A stretch of DNA of 64,000 nucleotides from Peribacillus sp. Bi96 (GTDB lineage: Bacteria; Bacillota; Bacilli; Bacillales; DSM-1321). Shown here in pieces: positions 1-8,818 of the stretch (position 1 is the first letter of the stretch; each line of letters begins with the position of its first letter). The stretch is from assembly GCF_918698115.1 (NCBI RefSeq), contig NZ_CAKKLV010000003.1:329244-393243 (forward strand), written 5' to 3'. A program made the position numbers and the translations under genes. Under the pieces are notes generated by a model that did not search any database, was not told the origin of the DNA, and saw nothing but the letters and a program-made list of their open reading frames with translations.

Positions 1-296
1 TTTAATTGATGAGCCATATCCAACAATTTTCTTGCTTGATTGATTTCGTTTTGATGTTCTTCTTGGTTCCAGAGTTTTGAAAAAGTCGTATATCCACTAA
101 TGGAAGGTATTTGTAAATCATTGTTTTCAAGTAATTGGACTAATTTGTCCAGTGGTCCGTGCTTCTCCTGAAAACGTTCGATATGTTTATTCCATAATTC
201 AAGTCCTTTAACATCCGCTTGCAATGGAAGCAGCCAATTTATTATTTCCTCTATATCCCATTCTTTAAATCCTGTAGTACATAAACTCAGTTTCAA
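1..296 (-). CDS. Sugar phosphate isomerase/epimerase-like TIM-barrel protein, 5' part only
   Basis: Ninety-eight codons are open from a TTG at 296 to the window edge; the 3' part lies outside. The TTG follows a purine-rich ribosome site (AAAGGAGAAAGGCGG) with suitable spacing. The protein begins MKLSLCTTGFKEWDIEEII and continues with strand/helix alternation and a KGLELWNKH stretch, as in xylose-isomerase-like (AP endonuclease 2 fold) isomerases and epimerases that act on sugars or inositol derivatives. It starts 29 bases after the stop of the MFS transporter gene on the same strand, so the two are probably co-transcribed and the transporter may bring in the substrate. The family call rests on the amino-terminal third only; the substrate is unknown. 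Confidence 0.55.
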   Translation of the reverse strand, partial: MKLSLCTTGFKEWDIEEIINWLLPLQADVKGLELWNKHIERFQEKHGPLDKLVQLLENNDLQIPSISGYTTFSKLWNQEEHQNEINQARKLLDMAHQL

Positions 297-325
297 TGTA
301 ATTCCGCCTTTCTCCTTTTATTTTT

Positions 326-1666
326 TCATTCCGTGATTTCTATGCGCTGGACTTTTCCGAGTAGGAAGATATACGCAAAAGCGCCAATCAGGGCCACTAC
401 GGATATGAAGGTTAGCGCTGCTGCATAAGAATGTGTCATACTAATGATTAAACCGACGATTAACGGAGATAATGCCCCGCCAATGTTGGCTACAAAATAT
501 AGTGAGGAACCCGTTAGGCCTACCATGCCTTTCGGGGCAATATCAGCTAAAAGGGCACCGGTGACAGTTGAGGCCATCCCCTGTCCGAAGAATGCTATTG
601 CCATAAAGGTGATGACTATGTTTGGTGAATTCGTATAATTCCCCCCGAGGATCAAACAAGAAAGTAACAATCCGATAATAATGGGCAGTTTACGTGCCAT
701 TCCGGTTGATAACCCGCGTATTATCATCCAATCGGAACATCGGCCGCCAATAAGAGTTCCCAGTATCGCTACAATGTATGGGATACTTGCATAAATTCCG
801 GTCTTTAACATCGTCATTCCCTTTTCATCAATCAAATAGGAGGGAAACCAAGTCATAAAGAAAAACAAAGTAGTTTGAATGGAAAATTGTCCGATGAACA
901 TTCCCCAAATTTGACGGTGTTTTAGCAGTTGACCAATTCGTTTCCAAGAAAAAGGATGCTGCTCTTCGGTACCGATCATTCCTCCGCCTTCTCTGATATA
1001 ATCTAGCTCCTCTTGGGAAATACGCTTATGTTCCCTAGGGTTGCGATAGAATCCATACCAAACCAATCCAATTAGAATCCCTATAATTCCAGCGATATAA
1101 AAAAGGTAATTCCACCCAAAGGATATGATAATCCAAGTAAAAACTGGAGTCAGGAAGGCCAACCCTATATATTGGGTTCCCGTATAAATCCCGACTGCAG
1201 TAGCCCGTTCTTTTTTCGGAAACCACTCGGATACACACCAGGCATTAGTAGGTATGGAGGGAGATTCAAAGGCACCCAGCCCTATTCGATATGAAATCAG
1301 TGACGATATACTTTTCGCGGTTCCTACCAAGAATGTAAACACAGACCAAAATATGAGGGAAACCGCATATACCTTTCTTGGACCAAATCTATCAAGAAAG
1401 TAGCCGCTAAATAGCATGGTGAAGGTATAACTCCAGCCGAATACGGAAAATATGATTCCCATCAAAGCCGGATCTATATGTAAATCGGCTTGAATATTCG
1501 GAGCCGCAAGCGAAATGATGGCACGGTCGATGTAATTAATACAAGTGACTAAAGCAATTAGAAATAAGATAAACCATCGAACAGTTTTCGTTTTTCCTTT
1601 TTTTGATCTGTCCGTTGTCAGTTCCGAAGTGCGATCTTCTATTATTGCCTTTAATTCTGAGCTCAA
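326..1666 (-). CDS. MFS transporter, anion:cation symporter (ACS) family
   Basis: This 446-residue protein has about 12 membrane segments. After a charged cytoplasmic tail, the first helix carries the ACS-type signature INYIDRAIISLAAPNI, and the loop between helices 2 and 3 reads GYFLDRFGPRKVY. ACS carriers (GudP, ExuT and NanT relatives) import sugar acids or other organic anions with protons across the cytoplasmic membrane. The start is TTG, with AGGGGGA six bases upstream. The next gene on the strand is a sugar-isomerase-like protein, which fits uptake of a sugar acid or polyol, but an aromatic or other carboxylate cannot be excluded. The length is normal for the family and the gene appears intact. 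Confidence 0.8.
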   Translation of the reverse strand: MSSELKAIIEDRTSELTTDRSKKGKTKTVRWFILFLIALVTCINYIDRAIISLAAPNIQADLHIDPALMGIIFSVFGWSYTFTMLFSGYFLDRFGPRKVYAVSLIFWSVFTFLVGTAKSISSLISYRIGLGAFESPSIPTNAWCVSEWFPKKERATAVGIYTGTQYIGLAFLTPVFTWIIISFGWNYLFYIAGIIGILIGLVWYGFYRNPREHKRISQEELDYIREGGGMIGTEEQHPFSWKRIGQLLKHRQIWGMFIGQFSIQTTLFFFMTWFPSYLIDEKGMTMLKTGIYASIPYIVAILGTLIGGRCSDWMIIRGLSTGMARKLPIIIGLLLSCLILGGNYTNSPNIVITFMAIAFFGQGMASTVTGALLADIAPKGMVGLTGSSLYFVANIGGALSPLIVGLIISMTHSYAAALTFISVVALIGAFAYIFLLGKVQRIEITE

Positions 1667-1817
1667 TATTTTTCCCCCTAACCTACTGCTCTCGTTAGTA
1701 CATCGTTCTAGTACATCGTTCTACTATTTAAATGCTTGTATATTTCCTGCAATATCAGCTCCCCTTGTTGCAAAGTACACATACAAGGGATTGTATTCAG
1801 AATTGTGAATCATTTAT

Positions 1818-2192
1818 TTAGATCGTTACAGTCTTCTCTGATTCTACCTCTTCATTATCCTCCTTGACTACCCTGTCAAAAGATCCATGTTTTTCTTGTA
1901 CCAGAATATAACCGATCGCTGCGATGATACTTGGTAGGGCAAATGTAGCAAAAGCCACCTTAGGATTCATGCCTGTTGACAGAAGAAAGGCAATTATAGT
2001 AGGAGCGAGAATTGAGCCAATCCTGCCTATAGTTTAATCCCACTCATCGGTCATCCATGGCAAACCCACACCATACATCGCAATATCATACCCGTCGAAA
2101 GCTATGGCATAAAAACACCAAAGAAAAACAAGTAAATGAAAGCGGTTAAATTCACTGACAGCAATAATATCCGTTGCAACTACACTACGCAT
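1818..2192 (-). pseudogene. Aromatic acid:H+ symporter (AAHS-type MFS), internally deleted relic
   Basis: An ATG at 2192 with GGGAGGCGG just upstream opens a reading frame of MFS amino-terminal type (FLWCFYAIAFDGYDIAMYG, then GLPWMTDEW). This is the first helix and loop seen in benzoate/4-hydroxybenzoate permeases of the BenK/PcaK group. After a TAA at 2034-2036 the same frame continues as IGRIGSILAPTIIAFLLSTG, typical of helices 11-12 of the same family, and ends at 1818. About 300 residues are missing between the parts, so one internal deletion removed most of the gene and left a stop at the junction. It lies at the end of the catechol operon, where an aromatic-acid importer would be expected. 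Confidence 0.75.
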
Positions 2193-2234
2193 GTTCCGCC
2201 TCCCATCCTTTTTAAAAATATCTGTTTTCAATGT

Positions 2235-2268
2235 ATTTTCCGAGTTCCAATATAGGAGCTCGGAAAAT
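2235..2268. repeat. Inverted repeat between dioxygenase and transporter relic
   Basis: Fourteen-base arms (ATTTTCCGAGTTCC and GGAGCTCGGAAAAT, one G-T pair) flank a six-base loop. There is no clear T tract on either side, so this may be an operator, an mRNA-stabilising hairpin or a weak terminator behind the dioxygenase gene. Confidence 0.5.
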
Positions 2269-2417
2269 ATCGGAAAAATCAGATAGTGAAGAGTGGAGTT
2301 GTTTCATTAGCAAACTTCTTTCATTTTCAGTACCCACTTAGGCACTTTCGTTGGATTCATAGGTATATTTACTAACCTTTTTTTCGAGATTCTTTGCCTG
2401 CCTATTCTTACGATTGA

Positions 2418-3230
2418 TTAGTTGTTCACGATAGCTTTATTGAAAACAGGTTTGTCTTGTAATCTAAGTTCAAAATCTAAATGAGCCGTAAAATAAGCAT
2501 TTTTCACTCCTTTTTCTGCACCGGAATGTTTATCTAACTTCGTAATTAAGCTTCCGCGAACACCTTGTGCAACATCATTTTCTAAATATTTATCGCCTTC
2601 AAAATAAATTTGTGTTACTAATCTATCACCATTTTCCGGTTGGAATAACAGGTGCAAATGTGCTGGACGATATGAATGGTGATCAATCCACTTTAAGAAC
2701 TGACCAGAAGGTCCATCTGTTGGAATTGAATAATTACCCGGTACAACCGTTTTAATTTCAAAATTACCATTCGCATCTGTATAAAAAACACCACGTAAAT
2801 TATTATCTGGAATACCTTCAGCGAAGTATGAGTATTCACCATTTGCATCTGCCTGCCACATATCGATTTTTGTATTTGCCAACGGATTTCCATTTACATC
2901 TTTCACAGATCCTGAAAAGTAAAGGGAGTCACCTGGTTCATTTTCACGTTGTGGCAATACTCCTGGATTTTGAACGACTGGCGTATTTTCAATGTAATAA
3001 GGCCCTAGAATAGTTGGTTCAGTTCCTTTGACGCTTTTATACATTTCTTGAAGTGCATGAGTTTCAAAGAAAACATCCATAAACAACGGAATTTCCCCTG
3101 ACCTGCCTAATTGATCCATCCAATCAACAAGAGCTTGATATTCATTATGATCAATTTCATATTCACTAACTAATTCCTTAAATTTAACTACCAATCCATT
3201 ATAAACATCGATTACTTTTTGATTCTTCAT
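2418..3230 (-). CDS. catA: Catechol 1,2-dioxygenase (intradiol ring-cleavage)
   Basis: This 270-residue intradiol dioxygenase opens catechol between its hydroxyl groups to give cis,cis-muconate, using non-haem Fe(III) in the cytoplasm. Residues about 10-85 form the helical amino-terminal domain of catechol-type enzymes. The four iron ligands of the family are visible: Tyr in NGEYSYF, Tyr in PGNYSIPTDGPSG, and two His in RPAHLHLLF. The start used is the ATG at 3230, eight bases behind GGAGG; an in-frame TTG further upstream would place that site inside the gene. Muconate cycloisomerase and 3-oxoadipate genes in the same operon support catechol over hydroxyquinol as substrate. It is the last intact gene of the operon. 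Confidence 0.88.
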   Translation of the reverse strand: MKNQKVIDVYNGLVVKFKELVSEYEIDHNEYQALVDWMDQLGRSGEIPLFMDVFFETHALQEMYKSVKGTEPTILGPYYIENTPVVQNPGVLPQRENEPGDSLYFSGSVKDVNGNPLANTKIDMWQADANGEYSYFAEGIPDNNLRGVFYTDANGNFEIKTVVPGNYSIPTDGPSGQFLKWIDHHSYRPAHLHLLFQPENGDRLVTQIYFEGDKYLENDVAQGVRGSLITKLDKHSGAEKGVKNAYFTAHLDFELRLQDKPVFNKAIVNN

Positions 3231-3274
3231 ATATACTTCCTCCAATTTTTATAAGTTTTTATATTAATGTTAGT

Positions 3275-4468
3275 TTATATCTGAGTATTTTGAATGATTG
3301 TTGTGATTCCTAGCCCACCTGCGATGCATAAAGTGATGAGCCCATATCTTTTTCCCGTTCGTTCTAACTCGTGTATCGCTTTCGTTGCTAAAATCGCACC
3401 TGTGGCACCAATTGGATGCCCCATCGCAATAGCACCACCGTTAGGATTCACCTTATTCATATCAAGCTTCAATTCTTTTATTACTGCCAAAGCTTGAGCA
3501 GAAAAGGCTTCGTTCAATTCGATCAAATCAATATCATCCAATTTCAAGCCTGACATTTGAAGCGCTTTCAAGGTAGAGTTCACTGGTCCTATCCCCATGA
3601 AATTCGGTGATACACCTGCAGCTGCTTGTGCTACTATTTTTGCTTTTGGTTCTTTCCCAAGTCTCATGGCTTCATCCTCTGACATAAGTAAGAGAGCAGA
3701 TGCACCATCATTTCTTCCACTGCTATTTCCAGCAGTTACCGTTCCATTTTTTTTGAAAACTGGTTTTAACTGAGCTAATTTTTCTAGACTGGTTTCCCTT
3801 GGATGCTCATCCAATTTAAACTCGGTTACACCCTTTTTCGTTTTAAGTTGATAGGGAACGATTTCCTTCGAAAATATTTCATTAGTAATAGCCCGTCTTG
3901 CATTTTCTTGACTTCTTAAGGCAAATTCGTCCTGTTCCTTTCTTGAAATAGAATACTTTTCCACTAAATTTTCTGCTGTCATTCCCATTGTTAACATTCC
4001 GTAGTCTTCAATAGGTTGTGAACCTGGCTGACTTTCAGTATTTGGGTCTAATAACTGCCCATTACCTGATTTCAATCCAAACCGAATATTTCTCATATAA
4101 TACGGAGCTGTACTCATTGATTCTGCTCCACCTGCAATGAGTATCTTTCCTAAACCACTTTGAATTTGTTGACTAGCTGAATTTATTGCTTGAATACCAG
4201 ACCCACATTGTCGATGAACAGTATAACCTGGTACTTCCACCGGAAAACCTGCACGGAGTGAAGCAATTCTCGCTAAATTTGATGCGTCAGAACTTTGTTT
4301 CGCTTGGCCCATTATTACTTCATCAATAATCTCTTTTGGAATATCCGCTCTCTTTACAACTTCATCAAGGACAGTTGCTGCTAGAAAATCAGCAGGAACA
4401 TTTTCTAATGATCCCCCTAATTTTCCAATGGCGGTGCGAACCGAGTCAATAATAACTACATTGGTCAA
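3275..4468 (-). CDS. pcaF: Thiolase, probably 3-oxoadipyl-CoA thiolase
   Basis: This is a thiolase of normal length (397 residues). The acyl-accepting Cys lies in VHRQCGSGIQAI, the His in GGAIAMGHPIGATGA, and the second Cys in CIAGGLGI near the carboxyl end (most thiolases have CIGGGQG, so this motif is slightly divergent). In this operon the likely reaction is 3-oxoadipyl-CoA plus CoA to succinyl-CoA plus acetyl-CoA, the last step of the 3-oxoadipate pathway; sequence alone would equally allow an acetyl-CoA acetyltransferase. The TTG start overlaps the TGA stop of the DUF3870 gene by four bases (TTGA), which indicates translational coupling. Confidence 0.82.
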   Translation of the reverse strand: MTNVVIIDSVRTAIGKLGGSLENVPADFLAATVLDEVVKRADIPKEIIDEVIMGQAKQSSDASNLARIASLRAGFPVEVPGYTVHRQCGSGIQAINSASQQIQSGLGKILIAGGAESMSTAPYYMRNIRFGLKSGNGQLLDPNTESQPGSQPIEDYGMLTMGMTAENLVEKYSISRKEQDEFALRSQENARRAITNEIFSKEIVPYQLKTKKGVTEFKLDEHPRETSLEKLAQLKPVFKKNGTVTAGNSSGRNDGASALLLMSEDEAMRLGKEPKAKIVAQAAAGVSPNFMGIGPVNSTLKALQMSGLKLDDIDLIELNEAFSAQALAVIKELKLDMNKVNPNGGAIAMGHPIGATGAILATKAIHELERTGKRYGLITLCIAGGLGITTIIQNTQI

Positions 4469-4812
4469 TTTTCTTTCCCCCGAGTATTAGCATTATTTAC
4501 TTCTAAACTATCTTTATATCTTTGATGTGCTATTTTTAAAGCAACAATCACTGACTGCTGTGATGGCGCTAAAAAGTCGGTTTTTATATTTTCTATTAAC
4601 GAATCAATATCCTTACTAAAATTGAATCCAACTATCATTCTCTTAAAAAAGTCCTGTGCCAAAGTTGTTAAAAAAGTGAATTCTGCATTAATAATAATGT
4701 GACTTTCTTTATGGATTTCAAGTACCATACCAGCGTATTTATAATTTTCGTACATACTCGTATTCTGTGGTGCCTTTGCATACGCCGTAATTAATAGTGT
4801 TGGTTGTCCCAT
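4465..4812 (-). CDS. DUF3870 domain protein in the catechol operon
   Basis: This small soluble protein of 115 residues has a DUF3870-like body: LLITAYAKAPQNTSMYENY, then YAGMVLEIHKESHIII, EFTFLTTLAQDFFKRM and a final helix with SQQSVIVALKIAHQRYKDS. The function of DUF3870 proteins is unknown to me. The ATG at 4812 follows AGAGGATG; an earlier in-frame ATG has no ribosome site. It is translationally coupled to the thiolase and lies 65 bases behind catB, the place where a muconolactone isomerase gene often stands. Its size is close to that of CatC (about 95 residues), but I see no clear CatC sequence signature, so an isomerase role is only a hypothesis. Confidence 0.7.
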   Translation of the reverse strand: MGQPTLLITAYAKAPQNTSMYENYKYAGMVLEIHKESHIIINAEFTFLTTLAQDFFKRMIVGFNFSKDIDSLIENIKTDFLAPSQQSVIVALKIAHQRYKDSLEVNNANTRGKEN

Positions 4813-4877
4813 AAAACTACATCCTCTCAAGATAACTTGCATTAACTAGTTAGGGTTCCATATTCCCCCTTCCTAGT

Positions 4878-6002
4878 TTATATTACAAATAACGCTCTTG
4901 AAAAATGTTTTACTTTTTCTTTATCTATTTCCATACCAAATCCTGGTCCATCCGGAATGATTATTTCAAAATTCTCATATTCAATTTGGTTTACCGTTAT
5001 ATTATCTTTGAATAGTAACGGTCCAAATAATTCAGTACCGAATTCAAACTTGGGAATGGTTGAATAAAGTTGTGCACAAATAGCTGTTCCTAATGAGGAT
5101 TCAATCATCGTTCCACCATACAAACCAAAACCAACACCTTCAGCAATTGCAGCCACTTTTTTCGTTTGAGTCATTCCACCATGCTTACATACTTTCAAAG
5201 CAAATGAATTACCTGCTCTATGTTTGGCTATTTGGAAAGAATCTTGAACCGTATTTAGGGATTCATCAGCCATGATCGGAACCTTAAAACGATCGGTCAA
5301 TCTTGACATCCCTTCATTATCCCATGCTGGCAGCGGTTGTTCGACCATGGAGACCCCACCTTCCTGTAAAGCTTCAATGCAATACGTAGCCGTTGTTTCA
5401 TCCCATGCTTGATTAACATCAACCGTAATGCGTGCTTGATCACCTACGGCTTCCATAATTTTCAATACATGCTCCACATTTTTATATGGATTACCTTTGC
5501 CAATTTTCAATTTAAAGATATTATGACGTTTTTGGTGTAAGGATTCTTTCGCTTCTTCGATATCTTTATACGTATCTCCACTTGCTAATGTCCAAGCTAC
5601 CGGTAATGATTTATGAATCTGCCCTCCGAATAATTCATAGGCAGGGATGTTTCTCCTTCTAGCCACTAAATCTATCATTGCCGATTCAACAACAGCCTTT
5701 GCGAAGTTATTTCCTCTAACATGTAAAGAAACTTCATGCATGATTTTGTCATAATGGACTGGATTTTTCCCAATAATAAGGGGTGTAATATATTTATCAA
5801 TATTCACTTTTATCGCCTCAGGAGTTCCCTCACCATATGAAGCACCACCTATTGTTGCAACTTCTGCCCATCCTTCCGCTCCCTCTTCATCCATGACACG
5901 TGCAAGTATGATTGTTTGTTCCACAATCGTATGCATGGCAAGCTGATGAGGACGAATTGTGGGTAAATCAATAATGTATACATCAACTGAACGTATTTTC
6001 AT
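4878..6002 (-). CDS. catB: Muconate cycloisomerase (enolase superfamily)
   Basis: A 374-residue enzyme of the mandelate racemase/muconate lactonising family that converts cis,cis-muconate to muconolactone with a divalent metal. The amino-terminal capping domain (1-130) is followed by the barrel. Catalytic lysines are in FKLKIG and in ALKVCKHGG; the metal ligands are Asp in VDVNQAW, Glu in MVEQPLP and Asp in MADESL. All key residues of the family are present. The ATG at 6002 follows AAAGGTGG and lies 19 bases after the CoA-transferase gene. Dipeptide epimerases and o-succinylbenzoate synthases share this fold, but position between CoA transferase and dioxygenase favours muconate. Confidence 0.87.
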   Translation of the reverse strand: MKIRSVDVYIIDLPTIRPHQLAMHTIVEQTIILARVMDEEGAEGWAEVATIGGASYGEGTPEAIKVNIDKYITPLIIGKNPVHYDKIMHEVSLHVRGNNFAKAVVESAMIDLVARRRNIPAYELFGGQIHKSLPVAWTLASGDTYKDIEEAKESLHQKRHNIFKLKIGKGNPYKNVEHVLKIMEAVGDQARITVDVNQAWDETTATYCIEALQEGGVSMVEQPLPAWDNEGMSRLTDRFKVPIMADESLNTVQDSFQIAKHRAGNSFALKVCKHGGMTQTKKVAAIAEGVGFGLYGGTMIESSLGTAICAQLYSTIPKFEFGTELFGPLLFKDNITVNQIEYENFEIIIPDGPGFGMEIDKEKVKHFSRALFVI

Positions 6003-6021
6003 TTAATCCACCTTTTAAAAT

Positions 6022-6654
6022 TTAATAGATAAAATCCGCTTCTGTTTTTGCTCTTACTTCTTCGATACTTACACCTGGCATTAATTCAATTAGTTTCAAC
6101 TGTTTTTCAACAACTTCAAAGACAGCTAACTCCGTGATAATCATGTCAACACTTCTAGTTGATGTAATGGGATAGGTGCATTCTCTTAAAATCTTACTTA
6201 TCCCTTCCTTATTTGTATGTGTCATTGTCACAATCACTTTTTTGGCACCCACTAACAGGTCCATCGCTCCTCCAACACCCATGATATTTTTCCCAGGTAC
6301 GGCCCAATTTGCAATTTCCCCGTTCTGACCTACCTGCAAAACACCCAAGATAGCAACATCAATGTGTCCTCCACGGATCATGGCAAACGATTCTGCACTA
6401 TTAAAGAATGATGCACCAATCGATTCCCCTACTGGCAACTTGCCTGCATTAACTAAATTGGGATCGATTTTATCCTCCTCTACATCAGCAACTCCCAATA
6501 ATCCATTTTCCGTATGAAAAAAAACATTTTCGTCATCAATATATTTTGAAACCAAGGTAGGAATACCTATTCCAAGGTTCACTATACTTGGACCCGCCAA
6601 TTCTTTTGCCGCTCGTCTAGCTATCAAATTTTGCATTTGTTCTTTATCACTCAT
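6022..6654 (-). CDS. pcaJ: 3-oxoacid/3-oxoadipate CoA-transferase, beta subunit
   Basis: This 210-residue beta subunit of a family I CoA-transferase carries the catalytic Glu in FHTENGLLG near residue 48 and a glycine-rich segment ending GVGGAMDLLVGAKKVIVTMTH. Paired with the upstream alpha subunit it should move CoA from succinyl-CoA to 3-oxoadipate. Its start overlaps the alpha-subunit stop by eight bases, normal for this two-subunit enzyme. An acetoacetate-specific enzyme (ScoAB) looks much the same in sequence; the catechol operon context decides the call. Confidence 0.85.
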   Translation of the reverse strand: MSDKEQMQNLIARRAAKELAGPSIVNLGIGIPTLVSKYIDDENVFFHTENGLLGVADVEEDKIDPNLVNAGKLPVGESIGASFFNSAESFAMIRGGHIDVAILGVLQVGQNGEIANWAVPGKNIMGVGGAMDLLVGAKKVIVTMTHTNKEGISKILRECTYPITSTRSVDMIITELAVFEVVEKQLKLIELMPGVSIEEVRAKTEADFIY

Positions 6655-7336
6655 AATCTATGACACCTTCCTTCGTCAGGATTTTCGTTGCTTTAATAAT
6701 TCCATCGACGAATAGATGCGGTGTTACAATCTCCTCTGGCGGGAGTTCACCAGGTTCAACAATTTCATCCACTTCTACAATTACGACATCCGCGGCTGTT
6801 GCCATAACCGGATTAAAATTTCGAGCCGTTTTATAATAAACAAGATTACCAAGCGTATCTGCCTTCCAGGCCCTGATCAAAGCTACATTTGCTCTTATGG
6901 CAGGTTCAAAAATATATGTAACCCCATTTATTTCCCTTTCTTCTTTGCCTTTTGCTAAATCGGTCCCGACACTCGTTTTCGTATAATAACCGCCTATGCC
7001 GGCACCACCAGCACGCATGGATTCTGCTAATGTCCCCTGTGGTAATAGCTCTAAGTCAATGTCACCTCTTTGATAAAATTCGCCCACTTCACGATTGCTT
7101 GTAAAATACGAACCGATTGCTTTTTTTATTTTCTTTTGGCTTAGGAGAATACCCAATCCTTTCCCTTTTTCGCCTAAGTTGTTACTGATGACTGTTAATC
7201 CTGCTACATCCTTTTTGGTCAACCCATCAATTAATGTAAGAGGGGCACCAATCAAGCCAAACCCACCCACCATTAAGGTGTGACCATTCTTCACACAAGA
7301 TAAAGCTGCTTCTATATCTTGATGTACTTTCGTCAT
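6647..7336 (-). CDS. pcaI: 3-oxoacid/3-oxoadipate CoA-transferase, alpha subunit
   Basis: This alpha subunit begins MTKVHQDIEAAL and contains the glycine-rich CoA-binding segment HTLMVGGFGLIGAPLTLID and the family stretch GIGGYYTKTSVGT. The ATG at 7336 follows GGTGGAG with six bases between; an in-frame TTG five codons earlier would overlap that site, so the shorter start is preferred (229 residues). The gene lies 20 bases behind the carboxymuconolactone decarboxylase-like gene and is coupled to the beta subunit. Together the subunits activate 3-oxoadipate for thiolysis. Confidence 0.85.
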   Translation of the reverse strand: MTKVHQDIEAALSCVKNGHTLMVGGFGLIGAPLTLIDGLTKKDVAGLTVISNNLGEKGKGLGILLSQKKIKKAIGSYFTSNREVGEFYQRGDIDLELLPQGTLAESMRAGGAGIGGYYTKTSVGTDLAKGKEEREINGVTYIFEPAIRANVALIRAWKADTLGNLVYYKTARNFNPVMATAADVVIVEVDEIVEPGELPPEEIVTPHLFVDGIIKATKILTKEGVIDYE

Positions 7337-7356
7337 GTTTTTCTCCACCAATCCTG

Positions 7357-8076
7357 TTACTTTTTTTCAATTAATGAATCACTAGCTTCAAACCAAGCAG
7401 GGATTCCAGCAGTCAATAAGCAAATAAATCCCACATCCGCTAATTGTTCTTCGGATGCTCCATTTTCTCTTGCCGCTTCCATCCATTCTTCTACTTGTTT
7501 CCCTTTTAATTCTGTAATGAAAATCCCTGTCATCAGGATATGTTTTAGCTTTTTTGAAACAACTGAATCACTCAATATATAATTTTTGAGGGAGTTTTGG
7601 TCTCCAAATCTAACCAGACTCAAAACATTCGATACGTATTCCGTCTCCTCATCACCTAATAGCTCCATCATATAAAGCAGGATTTCTTCTGCTGTCTCTT
7701 GATTACCACTTACTTCGGGATATGGAATGCCTTTAAGTGAAAGGGCATATTCCAAAGACTTTATTCCCATTTTTAATGCCTCAGTTCCATTATATAAATA
7801 TGGAACAATTAGGTACTCCACAAGTTCCGGTAACGTTGCTCCACCATCCATTGCCCCTTTTGTATGATAAACCATGCTGCGCTCATACAACCTCGCAGCA
7901 TTCATGCCTACTAGTAATATATCTTTCTCCTTCTTCGTTAAGGCTCCCTCTTCCATAATGTTACTGCGTAAGTTGGTATAGTGGTCAAGTGCATTGGGGC
8001 TATAATCGTGCATTTTTTGCACCCAGCCTGGTACCACATCATACACTTCTTTGAAATACGTTAATCCTTCGCTCAT
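7357..8076 (-). CDS. Carboxymuconolactone decarboxylase-like (AhpD fold), two-domain protein
   Basis: This 239-residue protein appears to contain two copies of the all-helical CMD/AhpD domain. The first (about 25-115) includes LTKKEKDILLVGMNAARLYERSM and the second (about 140-230) includes SKKLKHILMTGIFITELKG. The CxxC redox pair of AhpD peroxidase helpers is absent, so an enzymatic or structural role is more likely. PcaC-type members decarboxylate 4-carboxymuconolactone in the protocatechuate branch, but no carboxy-muconate enzymes are seen here. In this catechol operon it could handle muconolactone or the enol-lactone (hypothesis). The ATG at 8076 follows AGAGGTG, and the gene starts 14 bases after the cyclase-family gene. 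Confidence 0.75.
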   Translation of the reverse strand: MSEGLTYFKEVYDVVPGWVQKMHDYSPNALDHYTNLRSNIMEEGALTKKEKDILLVGMNAARLYERSMVYHTKGAMDGGATLPELVEYLIVPYLYNGTEALKMGIKSLEYALSLKGIPYPEVSGNQETAEEILLYMMELLGDEETEYVSNVLSLVRFGDQNSLKNYILSDSVVSKKLKHILMTGIFITELKGKQVEEWMEAARENGASEEQLADVGFICLLTAGIPAWFEASDSLIEKK

Positions 8077-8090
8077 TCGTATGCACCTCT

Positions 8091-8774
8091 TTAAATTAAT
8101 TGAGAGTCAAGTATCGATAGTGCTCTAATAGGTGAGGCTGTTGCATTTTTTAGTTTTAACGGGATCCCGAAAAAAAGAAAGCGAGAATGCTTAGGCAATT
8201 TTTCTAGATTCACTAGATTTTCAACGATATATATGTCATTGTTTAGTAATTTTTGATGAATACCACTTCCTGAACCCTGGAACAAATCGGCATTGGGCAA
8301 ATCCACCCCTACGATATGTATTTGCTTTTCAATAAACCATTGGGCCACACTATCATCTAAGGCCTGCGCTTCAAAAAAGCCTTCTTCCCCCCATGATTTC
8401 CCCCAGGCTCTGATGAGGACAATATCGTCTTTTTCAACATAAACTCCCTGCCTGCGTTCCGCCTCTTCGAGTAAATCTTTCGTAACAGGTTCATGTGCCG
8501 CTTTCAACATGCTTACATCAAGTATGAGGGCATCCCCAAACATTTTTTTCAGATTAATGTTTTCAACCGACTCCTCTTTTTCAGAGAAATGTGATGGCAC
8601 ATCGACATGTGTCCCACTATGGTCAGAAAAAGAAATCAACTTAGATCGGAATCCTTTAGGATGTGAATATTTTCCCTTATGTTCAAGGGGTTCATCTTTA
8701 ATCCCAATTGCAGATAAATCATTATTTGTAACCAGACCATCGTAAAGTTCCAATGTTAAATCAATGATTTTCAA
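8091..8774 (-). CDS. Cyclase-family metal-dependent hydrolase (kynurenine formamidase-like)
   Basis: This 227-residue protein of the cyclase/KynB family carries the metal-binding signature HSGTHVDVPSHF at about residue 52, and GVDLPNADL with a later GSGIHQKLL. Members hydrolyse amides, esters or lactones (N-formylkynurenine, isatin and others) in the cytoplasm with Zn or Mn. As the first gene of the catechol operon it may open a lactone such as 3-oxoadipate enol-lactone, but this is inferred. The start is TTG with GGGGGTG six bases upstream. A promoter, conserved hairpin and terminator lie in the 240 bases before it. Confidence 0.75.
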   Translation of the reverse strand: MKIIDLTLELYDGLVTNNDLSAIGIKDEPLEHKGKYSHPKGFRSKLISFSDHSGTHVDVPSHFSEKEESVENINLKKMFGDALILDVSMLKAAHEPVTKDLLEEAERRQGVYVEKDDIVLIRAWGKSWGEEGFFEAQALDDSVAQWFIEKQIHIVGVDLPNADLFQGSGSGIHQKLLNNDIYIVENLVNLEKLPKHSRFLFFGIPLKLKNATASPIRALSILDSQLI

Positions 8775-8818
8775 CGGTACACCCCCAAAATTTCATTATG
8801 CATTTACATTATCACGAC

